Positions 54,900-64,000 of a stretch of DNA of 64,000 bases are shown piece by piece; the first letter of the stretch is position 1; each line of letters begins with the position of its first letter. Source of the stretch: JABAAE01 sp905480545 (GTDB taxonomy: Bacteria > Planctomycetota > Planctomycetia > Pirellulales > Pirellulaceae); assembly GCA_943788025.1 (NCBI GenBank), contig CALSOR010000002.1, forward strand, positions 1,364,001 to 1,428,000, written 5' to 3'. The notes beneath the pieces were generated by a model. The model was not told the DNA's origin. It searched no databases and saw only the letters and a program-made list of their open reading frames with translations. A program made the translations under genes and the position numbers.

Positions 54900-55015
54900 G
54901 TCCGATGTTGATCGGTTATAAGTTTTCGTTTGTGTTCAGCATCGTTGCGTCTCGTCAAAGATTCATGTTCAAGATTTAGATTCAACACCTTACCCACCTC
55001 ATCAACAAAGAAATT

Positions 55016-56602
55016 ATGTTCAATCGCAATTTGCTGTTCCGACCTGCCTTCTGCTTCTGTTTTTCTGCGTCCATGATCGCACTGGCGTTCTTGTCGCATG
55101 AAACGACTGCTCAGGAATTCGCTAAAGGCGTCGTGTTTTTAGACTCAAACGATAATCAAAAATTTGACGAAGGAGAAAAACCGCTCAAGGGAGTCGGGGT
55201 TTCGAACGGAGTTAAGATTGTCAAAACGGATGAAAACGGAAAGTATTCGTTGGCTGTCACCGATGACACGATCATCTTTGTGATCAAGCCGAGTGGCTAT
55301 CGCACCCCTCTCTCTGAAACGAAGTTGCCGCGGTTTTATTACAGTCACAAGCCCAATGGGTCACCCGATTTGAAATTTAAGGGCATCGAACCGACGGGGC
55401 CGTTGCCTGACTCTGTTGACTTTCCGCTTTACAAACAAGAGGAGCCGGCAACCTTCAAAGCGATCATGTTCGGTGATCCGCAGCCCCGAAATCAAAAAGA
55501 GGTAGACTACATCGGACATGACGTTGTCGAGGAATTGATCGGAACGGATGCTGCATTGGGCGTGACGTTGGGTGACATCATGTTCGATGATCTTTCGCTG
55601 TTTAAGTCAAACAATCAAATGATCGCGATGATGGGTATTCCTTGGTACAACGTGATCGGAAATCATGATATCAACACCGATGCAAAAAATCGCAATGACC
55701 TGAATCAGACTTTTGAAAAAACGTTTGGCCCCAGCTACTATTCGTTTGACTACGGCACAACGCACTTTATCGTTTTGGATGACATCGATTGGGTCTATAA
55801 CAAAGACCGCAAGCGATTTGGATACACGGGCGGATTTGGCGAAGAGCAGCTTGAGTTTGTCAAAAACGACCTGGCAATGATTCCCAAGGATCAGTTTGTT
55901 TGCTTGATGATGCACATTCCAATCATCGGAGTGAAGGACCGTGCTGCCTTGTATAAGTTAATTGAGGATCGGCCATTAACGGTTTCGATCTCCGGACACA
56001 CCCATCACCATGAACATGTCTTTATTGGTAAAAAAGATGGATTCAATGGAGAGAAACCACATCACCATATTATCAATGTGACCGTTAGTGGCAGTTGGTG
56101 GTCGGGCAAGAAAGACGAACGAGGAATTCCTCATTCAACGATGTCTGATGGAGCACCCAATGGTTATTCGATTTTGTCATTCGATGGCAAAGACTATCAG
56201 CTTGATTTTAAGGCGGCTGGTCGACCGGCGGATTACCAAATGCGAATTGCAATTGCTGAGGAGGTGAAGATCACTGAACTTGAAAAAACGGAAGTCTTCA
56301 TCAATGTTTTCAATGGTTCGGAAAAATCGACGGTTGTGATGTCAATCGATGGCTCAGAAGAAAAGGGCAAGCTGAAGAAGGTGGTTAGTTTCGATCCGCT
56401 TTACGTCGAGATGGTCAAAGAAGATCGTGCAATGAAGAAACGGGATGCTCCAAATCTTCCATCACCAAAGCAATGTCCGCATTTATGGAAAGGCCGTCTT
56501 CCAAAAACGCTTTCACTGGGAACGCATTTGATATCCATCAAATCGACCGATATGAATGGAAAAGTACATTACGGAAAAAAACTTTTCCGAATTGTTGAAT
56601 AA
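55016..56602 (+). CDS. Secreted calcineurin-like metallophosphoesterase
   Basis: A 528-residue exported protein with signal peptide (FCFCFSASMIALAFLSHETTAQ). An N-terminal beta-sandwich of the metallophosphoesterase-N/SdrD-B type comes first: GVVFLDSNDNQKFDEGEKPL and KTDENGKYSLAV. The catalytic metallophosphoesterase domain has GDPQPRN, TLGDIMFDD, GNHDINT and ISGHTHHHEH, covering the two-metal ligands. A C-terminal beta domain follows. Substrate unknown; it acts in the periplasm or outside. It is followed by hairpins acting as terminators. Confidence 0.9.
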   Translation: MFNRNLLFRPAFCFCFSASMIALAFLSHETTAQEFAKGVVFLDSNDNQKFDEGEKPLKGVGVSNGVKIVKTDENGKYSLAVTDDTIIFVIKPSGYRTPLSETKLPRFYYSHKPNGSPDLKFKGIEPTGPLPDSVDFPLYKQEEPATFKAIMFGDPQPRNQKEVDYIGHDVVEELIGTDAALGVTLGDIMFDDLSLFKSNNQMIAMMGIPWYNVIGNHDINTDAKNRNDLNQTFEKTFGPSYYSFDYGTTHFIVLDDIDWVYNKDRKRFGYTGGFGEEQLEFVKNDLAMIPKDQFVCLMMHIPIIGVKDRAALYKLIEDRPLTVSISGHTHHHEHVFIGKKDGFNGEKPHHHIINVTVSGSWWSGKKDERGIPHSTMSDGAPNGYSILSFDGKDYQLDFKAAGRPADYQMRIAIAEEVKITELEKTEVFINVFNGSEKSTVVMSIDGSEEKGKLKKVVSFDPLYVEMVKEDRAMKKRDAPNLPSPKQCPHLWKGRLPKTLSLGTHLISIKSTDMNGKVHYGKKLFRIVE

Positions 56603-56615
56603 GCATGACCAACCC

Positions 56616-56646
56616 GCCGAGATAAGGGCCGCCGAGATAAAGGGCC
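56616..56646 (+). repeat. Short direct repeat GCCGAGATAAGGGCC x2
   Basis: Two near-identical copies side by side (the second has one extra A) just after the metallophosphoesterase stop. The second runs into a hairpin whose arms are GGGCCCGAC (56642-56650) and GTCGGGTCCC (56666-56675). Possibly an mRNA 3'-end structure. Confidence 0.6.
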
Positions 56647-56714
56647 CGACTGACTAACTGATAAGGTCGGGTCCCAAGCTCGCGTCGCAATAGACTTAAG
56701 AGAAATTCCGAAAC

Positions 56715-56756
56715 AGCGATGGGGTGGTTGAATCACCACGCCCTTCGCTTTTTTTG
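56715..56756 (+). terminator. Intrinsic terminator after the metallophosphoesterase gene
   Basis: An imperfect stem (AGCGA, GGG, TGGT pairing with ACCA, CCC, TCGCT) followed by an uninterrupted run of T. It lies 113 bases past the stop and separates this gene from the converging minus-strand gene. Confidence 0.7.
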
Positions 56757-56764
56757 TTTCTTGG

Positions 56765-59700
56765 TTAGCGAGTTCGAAAACGTTGTTTGCCTGCTATTCT
56801 GTTTTCGTCCTTCAGGCCCATGTAGGTGAACAGATCAATGATTTCCTGACGTGACAATTTTTCAAGCAAGTTTTCGGGCATCACACTTTTTTTGCTTTTC
56901 TTTCTTGCTTCGATTTCGTCGTTTTCCAATTGGGTCTTTTTTCCATCTTCGGTAAGAATCGATACCGTATCGTTGGGACCAAGTGATGTTAGACCTGTTA
57001 GCTCGCGACCGTCGATTGTCGCGATGAGTTCTGAGCGATACTGGTCGGAAATGACATCAGAAGGATGCACGATCGCCTCAATTATCTCACGATTGGTGAA
57101 TCTACGAGAAACTGTGGTCAGATCTGGTCCAACGGAATCACCGAAATTCAAGTTTCGGTGACAGTTCGAGCATTGTGCTGATTTGAACACTTTCTTGCCG
57201 TTTACTTTGGAGCCTTTCGAAGCACTCTTATCGTTTAGAACCTCCAGTAACAACGAGACGGTCCACTTTTGTTCGGTCGATTCCTCAGATAGTGTGGCCG
57301 GCGATTCATCTGGGTAGGTTTCGGCAAACCAGTTTTGCCAACTTTGAATCCCGGACTCAGGCTCGTATTTGTTTTCACTCGCTTTGCCCGTCCAGAATTC
57401 CAGCAAATTCATGGCCGCAAATTTTCCGAGGTTGTCCAGCTTTTGAGCTTTAACGATAACCATGCGATAGTAAAACGCTTCTTGTGGTTTTTGTGGGATC
57501 TTTGCCAAAGCGTTCATGACTTCGACTGCTTCAGCTTCGACCTCGTTGATGCTGGCCAGCAAATAGGGCCAAGTATCAGGCGATGGTTTCACGGAGAATG
57601 CGATTGCAACATCCTTTCGACGGGCTTCATCGCGCCGCCAGATTTCCTTGAGGTATTCGGTGCCCTCATCACCACCATACTGTGCAAGCATCGCAATCAC
57701 GCCCCGCTTGATGTATTCGTATGTTTCGCCATTTTCACCGCGAATACTGATATCAAGACTCTTTAAGTCCTTGACCAGTTCCGGGCTGTATTTTTTCGGA
57801 AGTTTATAGAAGGCACTGAAAGCAGCGTTGGGCCAGAACTTCCCTCGTTTAATCGCAGTGATCGCTTCCTCTTCATTGAATTCTCTCGCAAATTCTCTTA
57901 CCGCGATTCGAATAAACGCGGAAAAATTACCTTCGATTTCAGAACGGATTTGGTTTTCGAGGTAATTAACAAGCTGATATTTCTGCGACGATGACCAGCC
58001 GGTTCGAATCAGTTGAATGTGCATCGCGATATCGAGCTTGTCGGCATTGGACGCCCGCGATGATTTGAGAAAGTCGCAAAAGCGTTCAATGGTTTGAGTG
58101 GCTTGCAAATTGGAAACGATTTTGGCGAGCTCACGATTCATTAAGGAATTGCCGGACGGGAATTCTTCAGCGATGCGATCGACAAAAGCAGGGATTTTTT
58201 CTGCATCGATCTCGCCAATTTCAATCGCGACTTGAACCAAACGAAGCATGTCAAGGAAGTTTTTGTCTGAGATGAATTCATCAAAGAATTCGGCAACGCG
58301 AGCCAAAATGGCATAACTGTTTGTTGCCGAAGGATTGCCGGAAATTAAAGCGTGAGCGCCCTGAATGAATTCACGTTGATTGCCGGTTGTCAGGACCTTG
58401 GTTCGGTATTCTTCCGGCGGCAAAGTTTCCAGCAGTTTCCTTGCGGCCAACGCCATAAAACGATCGTCGGAATCCAGGAGTGGTTGAATGGAGGTGTAGC
58501 TCGTCGGGATTTTGTTGTACGACATCGCTTCGCAGACGATTCGCTGAACATACGGACTTTCGTCCTTTAACATCTCAATCAGCCGGTCGGTAACCGACTC
58601 GGTTGGATCAAGCATCATCGCACGAACTGCTTTGGCCCGAATGACTTCGTCATCGTCTTGACTCAATCGAATCAATAGTTCCGAGTCGGCGGTTGGTCCG
58701 TAGAGGATCATTAAGTTGATGGCGGCAAGCCGATAATCGGCCGGGTTTTTATCGCTCATTGCCACACCCAAAACGATCTTGTCCCACTCGGTCCCGAGTT
58801 GATGTTGAAGTTCTGCTAGGTTTTGTCGCCCATACGCGCTTTGTGGTTGAGGCTGCCGAATGATCTTGCTGAGATTGTCTTTAAGTTCGGTGTACGATTT
58901 CGGAGGACTTCCTTTCCAACGGACGCGGAAGATTCCACCACTGGTCATTCGACCACCCGTCGAAAAATAAAGTGCACCATCGGGTCCGACTGAAAGATCG
59001 GTAACGTTTAACGGACTTCCTTCCACGAACAGCTCTTTTTCCAACTTGTACGATGAACCTTCGCGTTTGAACGCGATATTATAGATCTTTCCGCCTGACC
59101 AATCAGCGATAAACATCGTACCCTTATATCGCAGTGGATACATCACATGATTGTAGAAGACCATTCCCGTTGGCGAGCCGCGTCCTGTGTCCGCTGCTGC
59201 TGGTAGGCCATCAAAGTAATAGCTCGGCCACTTTGCCCAGCCGCTTCTCCAGCCGTATTCACCACCGGCGACCACGTGATACAGATTGGTTGGCCGATAC
59301 CAGGAAAGACCACGATCGGTTTCCATGTCACTATCGTACGTAAACAAGTCACCGTTGTTATTGAATGCAATATCGTAGGAGTTGCGGATGCCACCGGCAT
59401 AGACTTCGACATTGGTTCCGTCCAAATCCGTCCGGATTATCGTTCCACCCGGAGCTTTGATCCCTTTGGCGTGCCCGCCCGGATCTTCGTAGCGTTTAAC
59501 AATCGAGCCTTCATAGAAGTTCTGAAATGGACTGTTTTTGCCTAGCTTTCCGTCGTATGAAACATGATTGCCAATGGTGATGTAGATACTTCCATCGTAG
59601 CCAAGTGTAACACCATGCGGTCCGTGCTCTCCTGGATATCCCTTGAACGAGACAATTTCGCTGATCTCTTCGATCTGCTGATCCGCGTCTTTGTCACTCA

Positions 59701-60664
59701 GTCGGTATAAACCCAGTTTGTTTGCATAAACACCAGTCACATAAATGTCACCATTGAGGGGCAAAATACCTTGAATGGCATTGACCTCTTTTGTGAGGTA
59801 TTTGACCCGATCGCTCTTGGATTTTGCGTTTGGATTCAACATGACAAGGCCGCCGGTCTCAAGCGAGGCAATGATGTTTCCAAACTCATTGAATTCGAAA
59901 GCAATGACTGAACCCAGTTCGTCATCGCCAAAGACTTCTTCCACTGCGAATTCGGCGGGAATCTCTTCCGATTGAAGCATCTCTGTTGAAGACGGAGCGC
60001 CCGCTTTGTTTGAATTATTAGCAAGTGATCGATTCAAAGGTTGCGGTTTTTGTTTCGCAACGGTGACTGCCTTGTCCCATGGAGGGGTTGCGCCCAGTTT
60101 TCCAAAACTCTTGGCGTTGCGCCATTTGGAATCGTTGTAGAATTGCATTTTCCAAATCGGAAGAGTCGACGTGTGCGTTTTCCATGATGAGTCCGTCGAG
60201 AACGAACGCCAGTTTTTTCCTTTTTCTTTGACTTGAACCCGAGCAGCGATCGCTGCCGTCGAACCGTCAGTGTTTTCAGCCCTTACCGCGATTAGATTGT
60301 TGCCCTTTTTCAAAAATTTGGTCGTACTGTATCTGTCTAGAGTGTCGGTTCCCGATCCGGAGCCAACCTTACGGTTGTTGATGAAAACCTCGTACTTGTC
60401 GTCTGCGGCAATGATGATTTGCCCCTCTTCGACCTCGTCTACCTTGAACATCTTTCGATAGAACGTTGCGATTTTGGGAATGCTCTTCTGTTCCCAATTC
60501 GGATGCCAGATCCACTCTGCCTCTTGACAGAATCCCGGCGTTGAGAAAAGAAGCGATGCTGCAACCACACCGAGCAGAACGGGCTTCGCTAGAGCGATGA
60601 GTTTGCCGCATAAAAACCCGTCGGTAAATAAGAACTTGGCCGCTTTGTTTGAACGATTAGTCAT
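56765..60664 (-). CDS. Planctomycete propeller/HEAT/CxxCH heme-binding protein
   Basis: A 1,299-residue exported protein. The N terminus has a signal peptide (LLGVVAASLLFSTPGFCQ) and a beta-sandwich like a carbohydrate-binding module (FEVFINNRKVGSGSGT-like strand pattern). A six/seven-blade sugar-dehydrogenase-like propeller follows (GEHGPHGVTLGYDGSIYITI, AGGEYGWRSGW, VGPDGALYFSTGGRM). A long HEAT/ARM helical region comes next (EVIRAKAVRAM, TDRLIEMLKDESPYVQRIV). The C terminus carries the TIGR02603-type heme domain with CSNCHRN, VGPDLTTVSRRF and IVHPSDVISDQYRSEL. Probably a periplasmic oxidoreductase of polysaccharide degradation; substrate unknown. Confidence 0.92.
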   Translation of the reverse strand: MTNRSNKAAKFLFTDGFLCGKLIALAKPVLLGVVAASLLFSTPGFCQEAEWIWHPNWEQKSIPKIATFYRKMFKVDEVEEGQIIIAADDKYEVFINNRKVGSGSGTDTLDRYSTTKFLKKGNNLIAVRAENTDGSTAAIAARVQVKEKGKNWRSFSTDSSWKTHTSTLPIWKMQFYNDSKWRNAKSFGKLGATPPWDKAVTVAKQKPQPLNRSLANNSNKAGAPSSTEMLQSEEIPAEFAVEEVFGDDELGSVIAFEFNEFGNIIASLETGGLVMLNPNAKSKSDRVKYLTKEVNAIQGILPLNGDIYVTGVYANKLGLYRLSDKDADQQIEEISEIVSFKGYPGEHGPHGVTLGYDGSIYITIGNHVSYDGKLGKNSPFQNFYEGSIVKRYEDPGGHAKGIKAPGGTIIRTDLDGTNVEVYAGGIRNSYDIAFNNNGDLFTYDSDMETDRGLSWYRPTNLYHVVAGGEYGWRSGWAKWPSYYFDGLPAAADTGRGSPTGMVFYNHVMYPLRYKGTMFIADWSGGKIYNIAFKREGSSYKLEKELFVEGSPLNVTDLSVGPDGALYFSTGGRMTSGGIFRVRWKGSPPKSYTELKDNLSKIIRQPQPQSAYGRQNLAELQHQLGTEWDKIVLGVAMSDKNPADYRLAAINLMILYGPTADSELLIRLSQDDDEVIRAKAVRAMMLDPTESVTDRLIEMLKDESPYVQRIVCEAMSYNKIPTSYTSIQPLLDSDDRFMALAARKLLETLPPEEYRTKVLTTGNQREFIQGAHALISGNPSATNSYAILARVAEFFDEFISDKNFLDMLRLVQVAIEIGEIDAEKIPAFVDRIAEEFPSGNSLMNRELAKIVSNLQATQTIERFCDFLKSSRASNADKLDIAMHIQLIRTGWSSSQKYQLVNYLENQIRSEIEGNFSAFIRIAVREFAREFNEEEAITAIKRGKFWPNAAFSAFYKLPKKYSPELVKDLKSLDISIRGENGETYEYIKRGVIAMLAQYGGDEGTEYLKEIWRRDEARRKDVAIAFSVKPSPDTWPYLLASINEVEAEAVEVMNALAKIPQKPQEAFYYRMVIVKAQKLDNLGKFAAMNLLEFWTGKASENKYEPESGIQSWQNWFAETYPDESPATLSEESTEQKWTVSLLLEVLNDKSASKGSKVNGKKVFKSAQCSNCHRNLNFGDSVGPDLTTVSRRFTNREIIEAIVHPSDVISDQYRSELIATIDGRELTGLTSLGPNDTVSILTEDGKKTQLENDEIEARKKSKKSVMPENLLEKLSRQEIIDLFTYMGLKDENRIAGKQRFRTR

Positions 60665-60670
60665 TTTTTT

Positions 60671-60698
60671 GTCGTTTGTCGTTTGTCGTTTGTCGTTA
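60671..60698 (+). repeat. Heptamer tandem repeat GTCGTTT x4 at the minus-strand translation start
   Basis: Three exact GTCGTTT units and a fourth GTCGTTA, ending 6 bases from the start codon of the 56765-60664 gene. On the coding strand it reads (AAACGAC)n then A7 and ATG, so it occupies the ribosome-binding region. Slippage here would change the leader length by 7 bases and could tune expression. Confidence 0.85.
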
Positions 60699-60919
60699 CG
60701 AGTTGACGCATTGCATCAATGCAAAACCGGTGCGTGGAAAAGATAATCGTCGAAGCCTATCAACTCCGGAATATGGCAGCAAGATCGATCGTCGTTTTCA
60801 GGGTGTGTTTTCAAGGTGTACACCAGAACTGCCACAAGACGACACTGATTCGCCTTACTGAACGGGAAGCTAATTGGTACTCTCCGCGTTTTTGCAAATG
60901 AAATTTTTTGGACGTGAAG

Positions 60920-63900
60920 ATGTTCGCGACACGATCACGACGTTCACCTCTGGTGATTCTGCTAGCATGTTTTCTGCTCACTGTAACCAAGAGTTATGGT
61001 CAATTGGAATTTCCACAAGGTTGGGATGGTGATAGCACGCTTCGCGATGTGCACTTTGTTGACTTGGATGTCGGATGGGCGGTTGGTGACCGAGGTGCCA
61101 TTATTCGTACTGAGGATGGAGGTCGATCCTGGGTTTCGTTCACAACGCCGAGAGATATGCGTTGGAATGACGTGTTCTTCTTGAATGAACAGGTTGGTTG
61201 GATTGCTGGAGGGTTTTATCGGGGCGGGTTGCAACGAAGTGTTGGCGTCGTGATTGAGACCAGAGATGGCGGCAACACGTGGAAAAACGTTTCGCGAAGC
61301 GGGATTGCTCAGGTCAAACGAATAAAGTTTTTCGATGATTTAAACGGTTGGATGCTCTGTGATTCAAATCAGCTTTTTCCGACCGGCATGGTGGTTACCA
61401 AAGATGGTGGTGCCACATGGATGACCGCCCCCAAGATGTCAGATTCCCCAATTGTCATAGCAGACGCTGCCAATCCCGGTGTGATCTTTGGGGTCGATCA
61501 ACGAAAGCAATTCGTTAATTCGATGCGACCAAATGACGCAACGCAACAAGTCGCATTCGTTAACGATGTTCAAGTCGAACGCACTGGTTTTTCCGTTCGA
61601 GCGGGCGATCGTGGCGGCGTTGAGGTGTCATTGGATTTGGCGAACTGGATCCGTTGTAAATTGCCGAGCGGGTTGGACGAATTCGATTGGAACTCTATCT
61701 CAATATTTGAGCAGAACATATGGCTGATTGGTAATCCCGGCTGTCTTGTGGCACATAGCGCCGATCATGGGAAAAGTTGGCAAACGTATCGAATTCCGGA
61801 ATCGTCTCCTTTGCAGTCGATTTTCTTTTTGAATAAGGATCGTGGTTGGGCAGTTGGTGACTTGGGCAAGGTTTTATCAACCAAAGATGGCGGTAAGACT
61901 TGGGTGCCACAACGAAACGCCGGTAAACGACTCGCCATGCTGAATATTGCAACATCGGAAAGCAAAGCAGCGATTGATACGATTTGTTTATTGTCGGGGT
62001 CATTTGGAAATATTAGCGGGGTTGAATTACTGACGGCATCGGATCGATGGGAGAAATCCAGTTTCGTTTTTGAACAGGCAATGAATCGCGTTGGGGGATC
62101 GACGGTTGGGCGTATGAGTTTGGGGCAAGGGTCTGATATTCAACGGCAGTTGGTACGAGCGATTCGGCATCGGAAACCTTCGGTCGTTGTGCTGGATTCT
62201 GCGGACGGCGAATTGATGAAGCTCGTTTCCTCGGCCGTTGATTTGGCGGAGAAAGAAATCGCTTTTCCGCAACACGCTGAATGGGGTTTGAATTCCTGGA
62301 AGGTCGAAAAAGTGATATCAGTAGGTGATCCATTGCGAACAGATCATGTGATCGCGATCGATCAATTTTCAGCAACGCTGGGTAGACCGGTTTCACAGCA
62401 ATCGCAATACGCGCGAATGTTGTTTTCGAAGTTTTCAAAGGTCCGGCCCACGCACGACAAACTTGGTTGGAACCTGGTAACAACATCGCTGGCGGAGAAT
62501 GTCGCTGAGAAGGGACTCACGACCGGAACCCGCTGCAAGTACGACCCCAGTTGTAATAGGTCGCGGAAAAAGCTTGAAATTGACAATCTGCAAACCTTGC
62601 AGGCGATTTCGAAACAAAAACAAAACATCGAGCGACTATTGCAATTCAACGTAAATAGTCCTTTAGATGAGAAAAGCTGGCTCGAGTCCATTACCGCGGC
62701 CACATCTGGGATGGATGAAATATCCCTTGGACTCTTTTTGAGAGAGCTCGCCTTTGAATATGTCATGGTCGGCAAGCCGGATATGTCAGACATGACGGAG
62801 CGTAAGATTGTCCAGCGAATACCGCAATCAGAAATCGCTGACGAGTCACTATTGAAATTGATTCATCGGTATTCCAGCTACGAATCGATTCAGTTGTTAA
62901 AAAACGTTTTGAGATCGAAACTTGCTCAACAACCCGAAACACGCATTTGGGATCCGAAGGTGATGCAGGCGGGCTTCAACGATCCTGCTCTTGGTGATCT
63001 AAACGAAGGTAAATCAAATCTGTCAAACGCGAGCATTTTCAAGGACTCGTTTTCAAAACCGAATTCTGCGACCGGCAGAGACGGAGGCTCCAATGGACGC
63101 CTTGGCTCGGTGGCGGACCGAGCGACATTGACTGCCGCTAAGTCGCAATTTGAAAAGGATTTGACCCGGCAGTTAACGCAATCGACGATTCGAAATTCTG
63201 TCGTCTTGGTGGAAATGTTTCAGACTCAATTCCCGGCCATTTCGATAACGCCTGAATACGAATTTCGCGTGGCACGCGTCAAATCGCTAAATGGAAGTCC
63301 TACAGCGATGGACCGATTAATTGACAACATGACCAGCGAACCGACGGGGCAAGATGCTTGGTTGCACCGTATTTACCGTGAACGGCAATTGTTAAAACTG
63401 GATCAACAAGAATCGATCCATTTTACGCCATGCAAAGCTACGAACGATTCGAAATTCGTCTTGGACGGCTTCTTCAACGAGGAGGCGTGGAATGCCAATT
63501 CAGCCAAGCAAGATAAGCTGAAAGCTGAGGAGGTCACAAGTCGGAAAATCGACACAAATTCGTCGTTGAAATTTGCCTATGACGACGAGCACCTTTATAT
63601 CGCGATTCGCCAGAAGCGCAGTAACGGAGCCCAGCTTTCGATTCCTGATGCGAGGACGCGAGACGACGACTTAACAAATTTTTCCAGGATGGAAATTCGC
63701 ATTGATGTTGATCGAGACTACGCGAGTGCATACCAGTTTGTGGTGGACGAGCGTGGATGTTGCAACGACAGTCTTTGGCGCGACCCGCATACCAACGATC
63801 AACTTTTTAATCCGAAATGGTACATCGCTTCCGCGCGAAGTGCTTCCCATTGGACAGCGGAGATTGCGATTCCACTGAATGAGCTAGTGGATACGGCCGA

Positions 63901-64000
63901 TGAAAATTGGAAAGTGGGAAAGGGCACCGCATGGATTGTTGATGCGGTATCGAAAGAAGCCGGTGCATCCTCAGGCCGTGTTTTTAAACCAGATTTCCGC
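60920..64000 (+). CDS. Secreted Asp-box beta-propeller protein with CBM9-like domain (3' end outside window)
   Basis: A plus-strand frame starting at the ATG at 60920 and still open at the right edge: 1,027 codons with no stop. Signal peptide PLVILLACFLLTVTKSYGQ. The N-terminal ~340 residues form a Ycf48/BNR-type propeller with repeated blades, each with an Asp box (RTEDGGRSW, TRDGGNTWKNV, TKDGGATW, SADHGKSW, STKDGGKTW) and GWAVGD turns. The middle (~340-820) is helical, unrecognised. From ~840 a CBM9/DOMON-type beta-sandwich (KFAYDDEHLYIAIRQ, MEIRIDVDRDYASAYQF, HWTAEIAIPLNEL) suggests carbohydrate or surface binding. It is divergent from the heme-domain gene. C-terminal residues are missing. 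Confidence 0.82.
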   Translation, partial: MFATRSRRSPLVILLACFLLTVTKSYGQLEFPQGWDGDSTLRDVHFVDLDVGWAVGDRGAIIRTEDGGRSWVSFTTPRDMRWNDVFFLNEQVGWIAGGFYRGGLQRSVGVVIETRDGGNTWKNVSRSGIAQVKRIKFFDDLNGWMLCDSNQLFPTGMVVTKDGGATWMTAPKMSDSPIVIADAANPGVIFGVDQRKQFVNSMRPNDATQQVAFVNDVQVERTGFSVRAGDRGGVEVSLDLANWIRCKLPSGLDEFDWNSISIFEQNIWLIGNPGCLVAHSADHGKSWQTYRIPESSPLQSIFFLNKDRGWAVGDLGKVLSTKDGGKTWVPQRNAGKRLAMLNIATSESKAAIDTICLLSGSFGNISGVELLTASDRWEKSSFVFEQAMNRVGGSTVGRMSLGQGSDIQRQLVRAIRHRKPSVVVLDSADGELMKLVSSAVDLAEKEIAFPQHAEWGLNSWKVEKVISVGDPLRTDHVIAIDQFSATLGRPVSQQSQYARMLFSKFSKVRPTHDKLGWNLVTTSLAENVAEKGLTTGTRCKYDPSCNRSRKKLEIDNLQTLQAISKQKQNIERLLQFNVNSPLDEKSWLESITAATSGMDEISLGLFLRELAFEYVMVGKPDMSDMTERKIVQRIPQSEIADESLLKLIHRYSSYESIQLLKNVLRSKLAQQPETRIWDPKVMQAGFNDPALGDLNEGKSNLSNASIFKDSFSKPNSATGRDGGSNGRLGSVADRATLTAAKSQFEKDLTRQLTQSTIRNSVVLVEMFQTQFPAISITPEYEFRVARVKSLNGSPTAMDRLIDNMTSEPTGQDAWLHRIYRERQLLKLDQQESIHFTPCKATNDSKFVLDGFFNEEAWNANSAKQDKLKAEEVTSRKIDTNSSLKFAYDDEHLYIAIRQKRSNGAQLSIPDARTRDDDLTNFSRMEIRIDVDRDYASAYQFVVDERGCCNDSLWRDPHTNDQLFNPKWYIASARSASHWTAEIAIPLNELVDTADENWKVGKGTAWIVDAVSKEAGASSGRVFKPDFR

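Overview
The window looks like chromosomal DNA of a planctomycete, probably in the Pirellulaceae. Several family types together suggest this: a Tat-exported DUF1501 protein, a ThuA-like protein, DUF1559 pseudopilins with GFTLxELL leaders, a DUF1573 lipoprotein, a giant propeller/HEAT/CxxCH protein of the planctomycete heme-binding type, and a remnant of a planctomycete-style Ser/Thr kinase. This is inferred from family content; no rRNA, tRNA or CRISPR array was seen.

Layout. 0-14 kb is mostly housekeeping: a sigma-70 factor with extra helix-turn-helix segments (-), purH, an HTTM-type membrane protein, dihydrolipoyl dehydrogenase, ThuA-like and DUF1501 proteins, a HAD hydrolase, a membrane-anchored SUKH-like protein and a thioredoxin-fold DUF255 lipoprotein. 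14.5-28.8 kb is a compact biosynthetic operon: a phosphopantetheinyl transferase, a hybrid NRPS-PKS, a C-A-PCP NRPS and two alpha/beta hydrolases. The hybrid synthase is split by a 1,439-bp IS3-family element flanked by a 5-bp duplication. Removing the element and one copy of the duplication restores a 2,291-residue reading frame (A-PCP-KS-AT-ACP-aminotransferase). Both adenylation domains have binding-pocket residues close to the published glycine code, so the assembly line may build a glycine + malonyl + amination + glycine scaffold. The insertion probably silences it, and may reduce expression of the downstream genes.

28.9-29.9 kb holds a decayed gene. 30.1-36.9 kb is a chaperone region: groEL1-groES-groEL2-dnaJ-grpE, then an FmdB-type zinc ribbon protein and yacG. 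A close match to a sigma-54 (-24/-12) promoter lies upstream of groEL1. 37-44 kb holds membrane proteins, a photolyase/cryptochrome-like flavoprotein that lacks the usual Fe-S cysteines, a PstS-like lipoprotein, PhoU and an FHA protein. 43.9-45.3 kb is a gene-poor stretch with a kinase remnant. 45.3-51.4 kb is a minus-strand series of two DUF1559 pseudopilins and two lipoproteins. 52-56.6 kb contains a DHDPS-family enzyme, a MazG-like pyrophosphohydrolase, bioF and a secreted metallophosphoesterase. The last part has the 1,299-residue propeller/HEAT/cytochrome protein (-) and, divergent from it, a large secreted Asp-box propeller protein that runs off the right edge.

The strongest candidate for a previously undescribed system is the IS-interrupted NRPS-PKS operon. 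The chaperone operon with a predicted sigma-54 promoter and the multi-HTH sigma factor come next. All functional calls are read from the sequence by eye; no database search was run.
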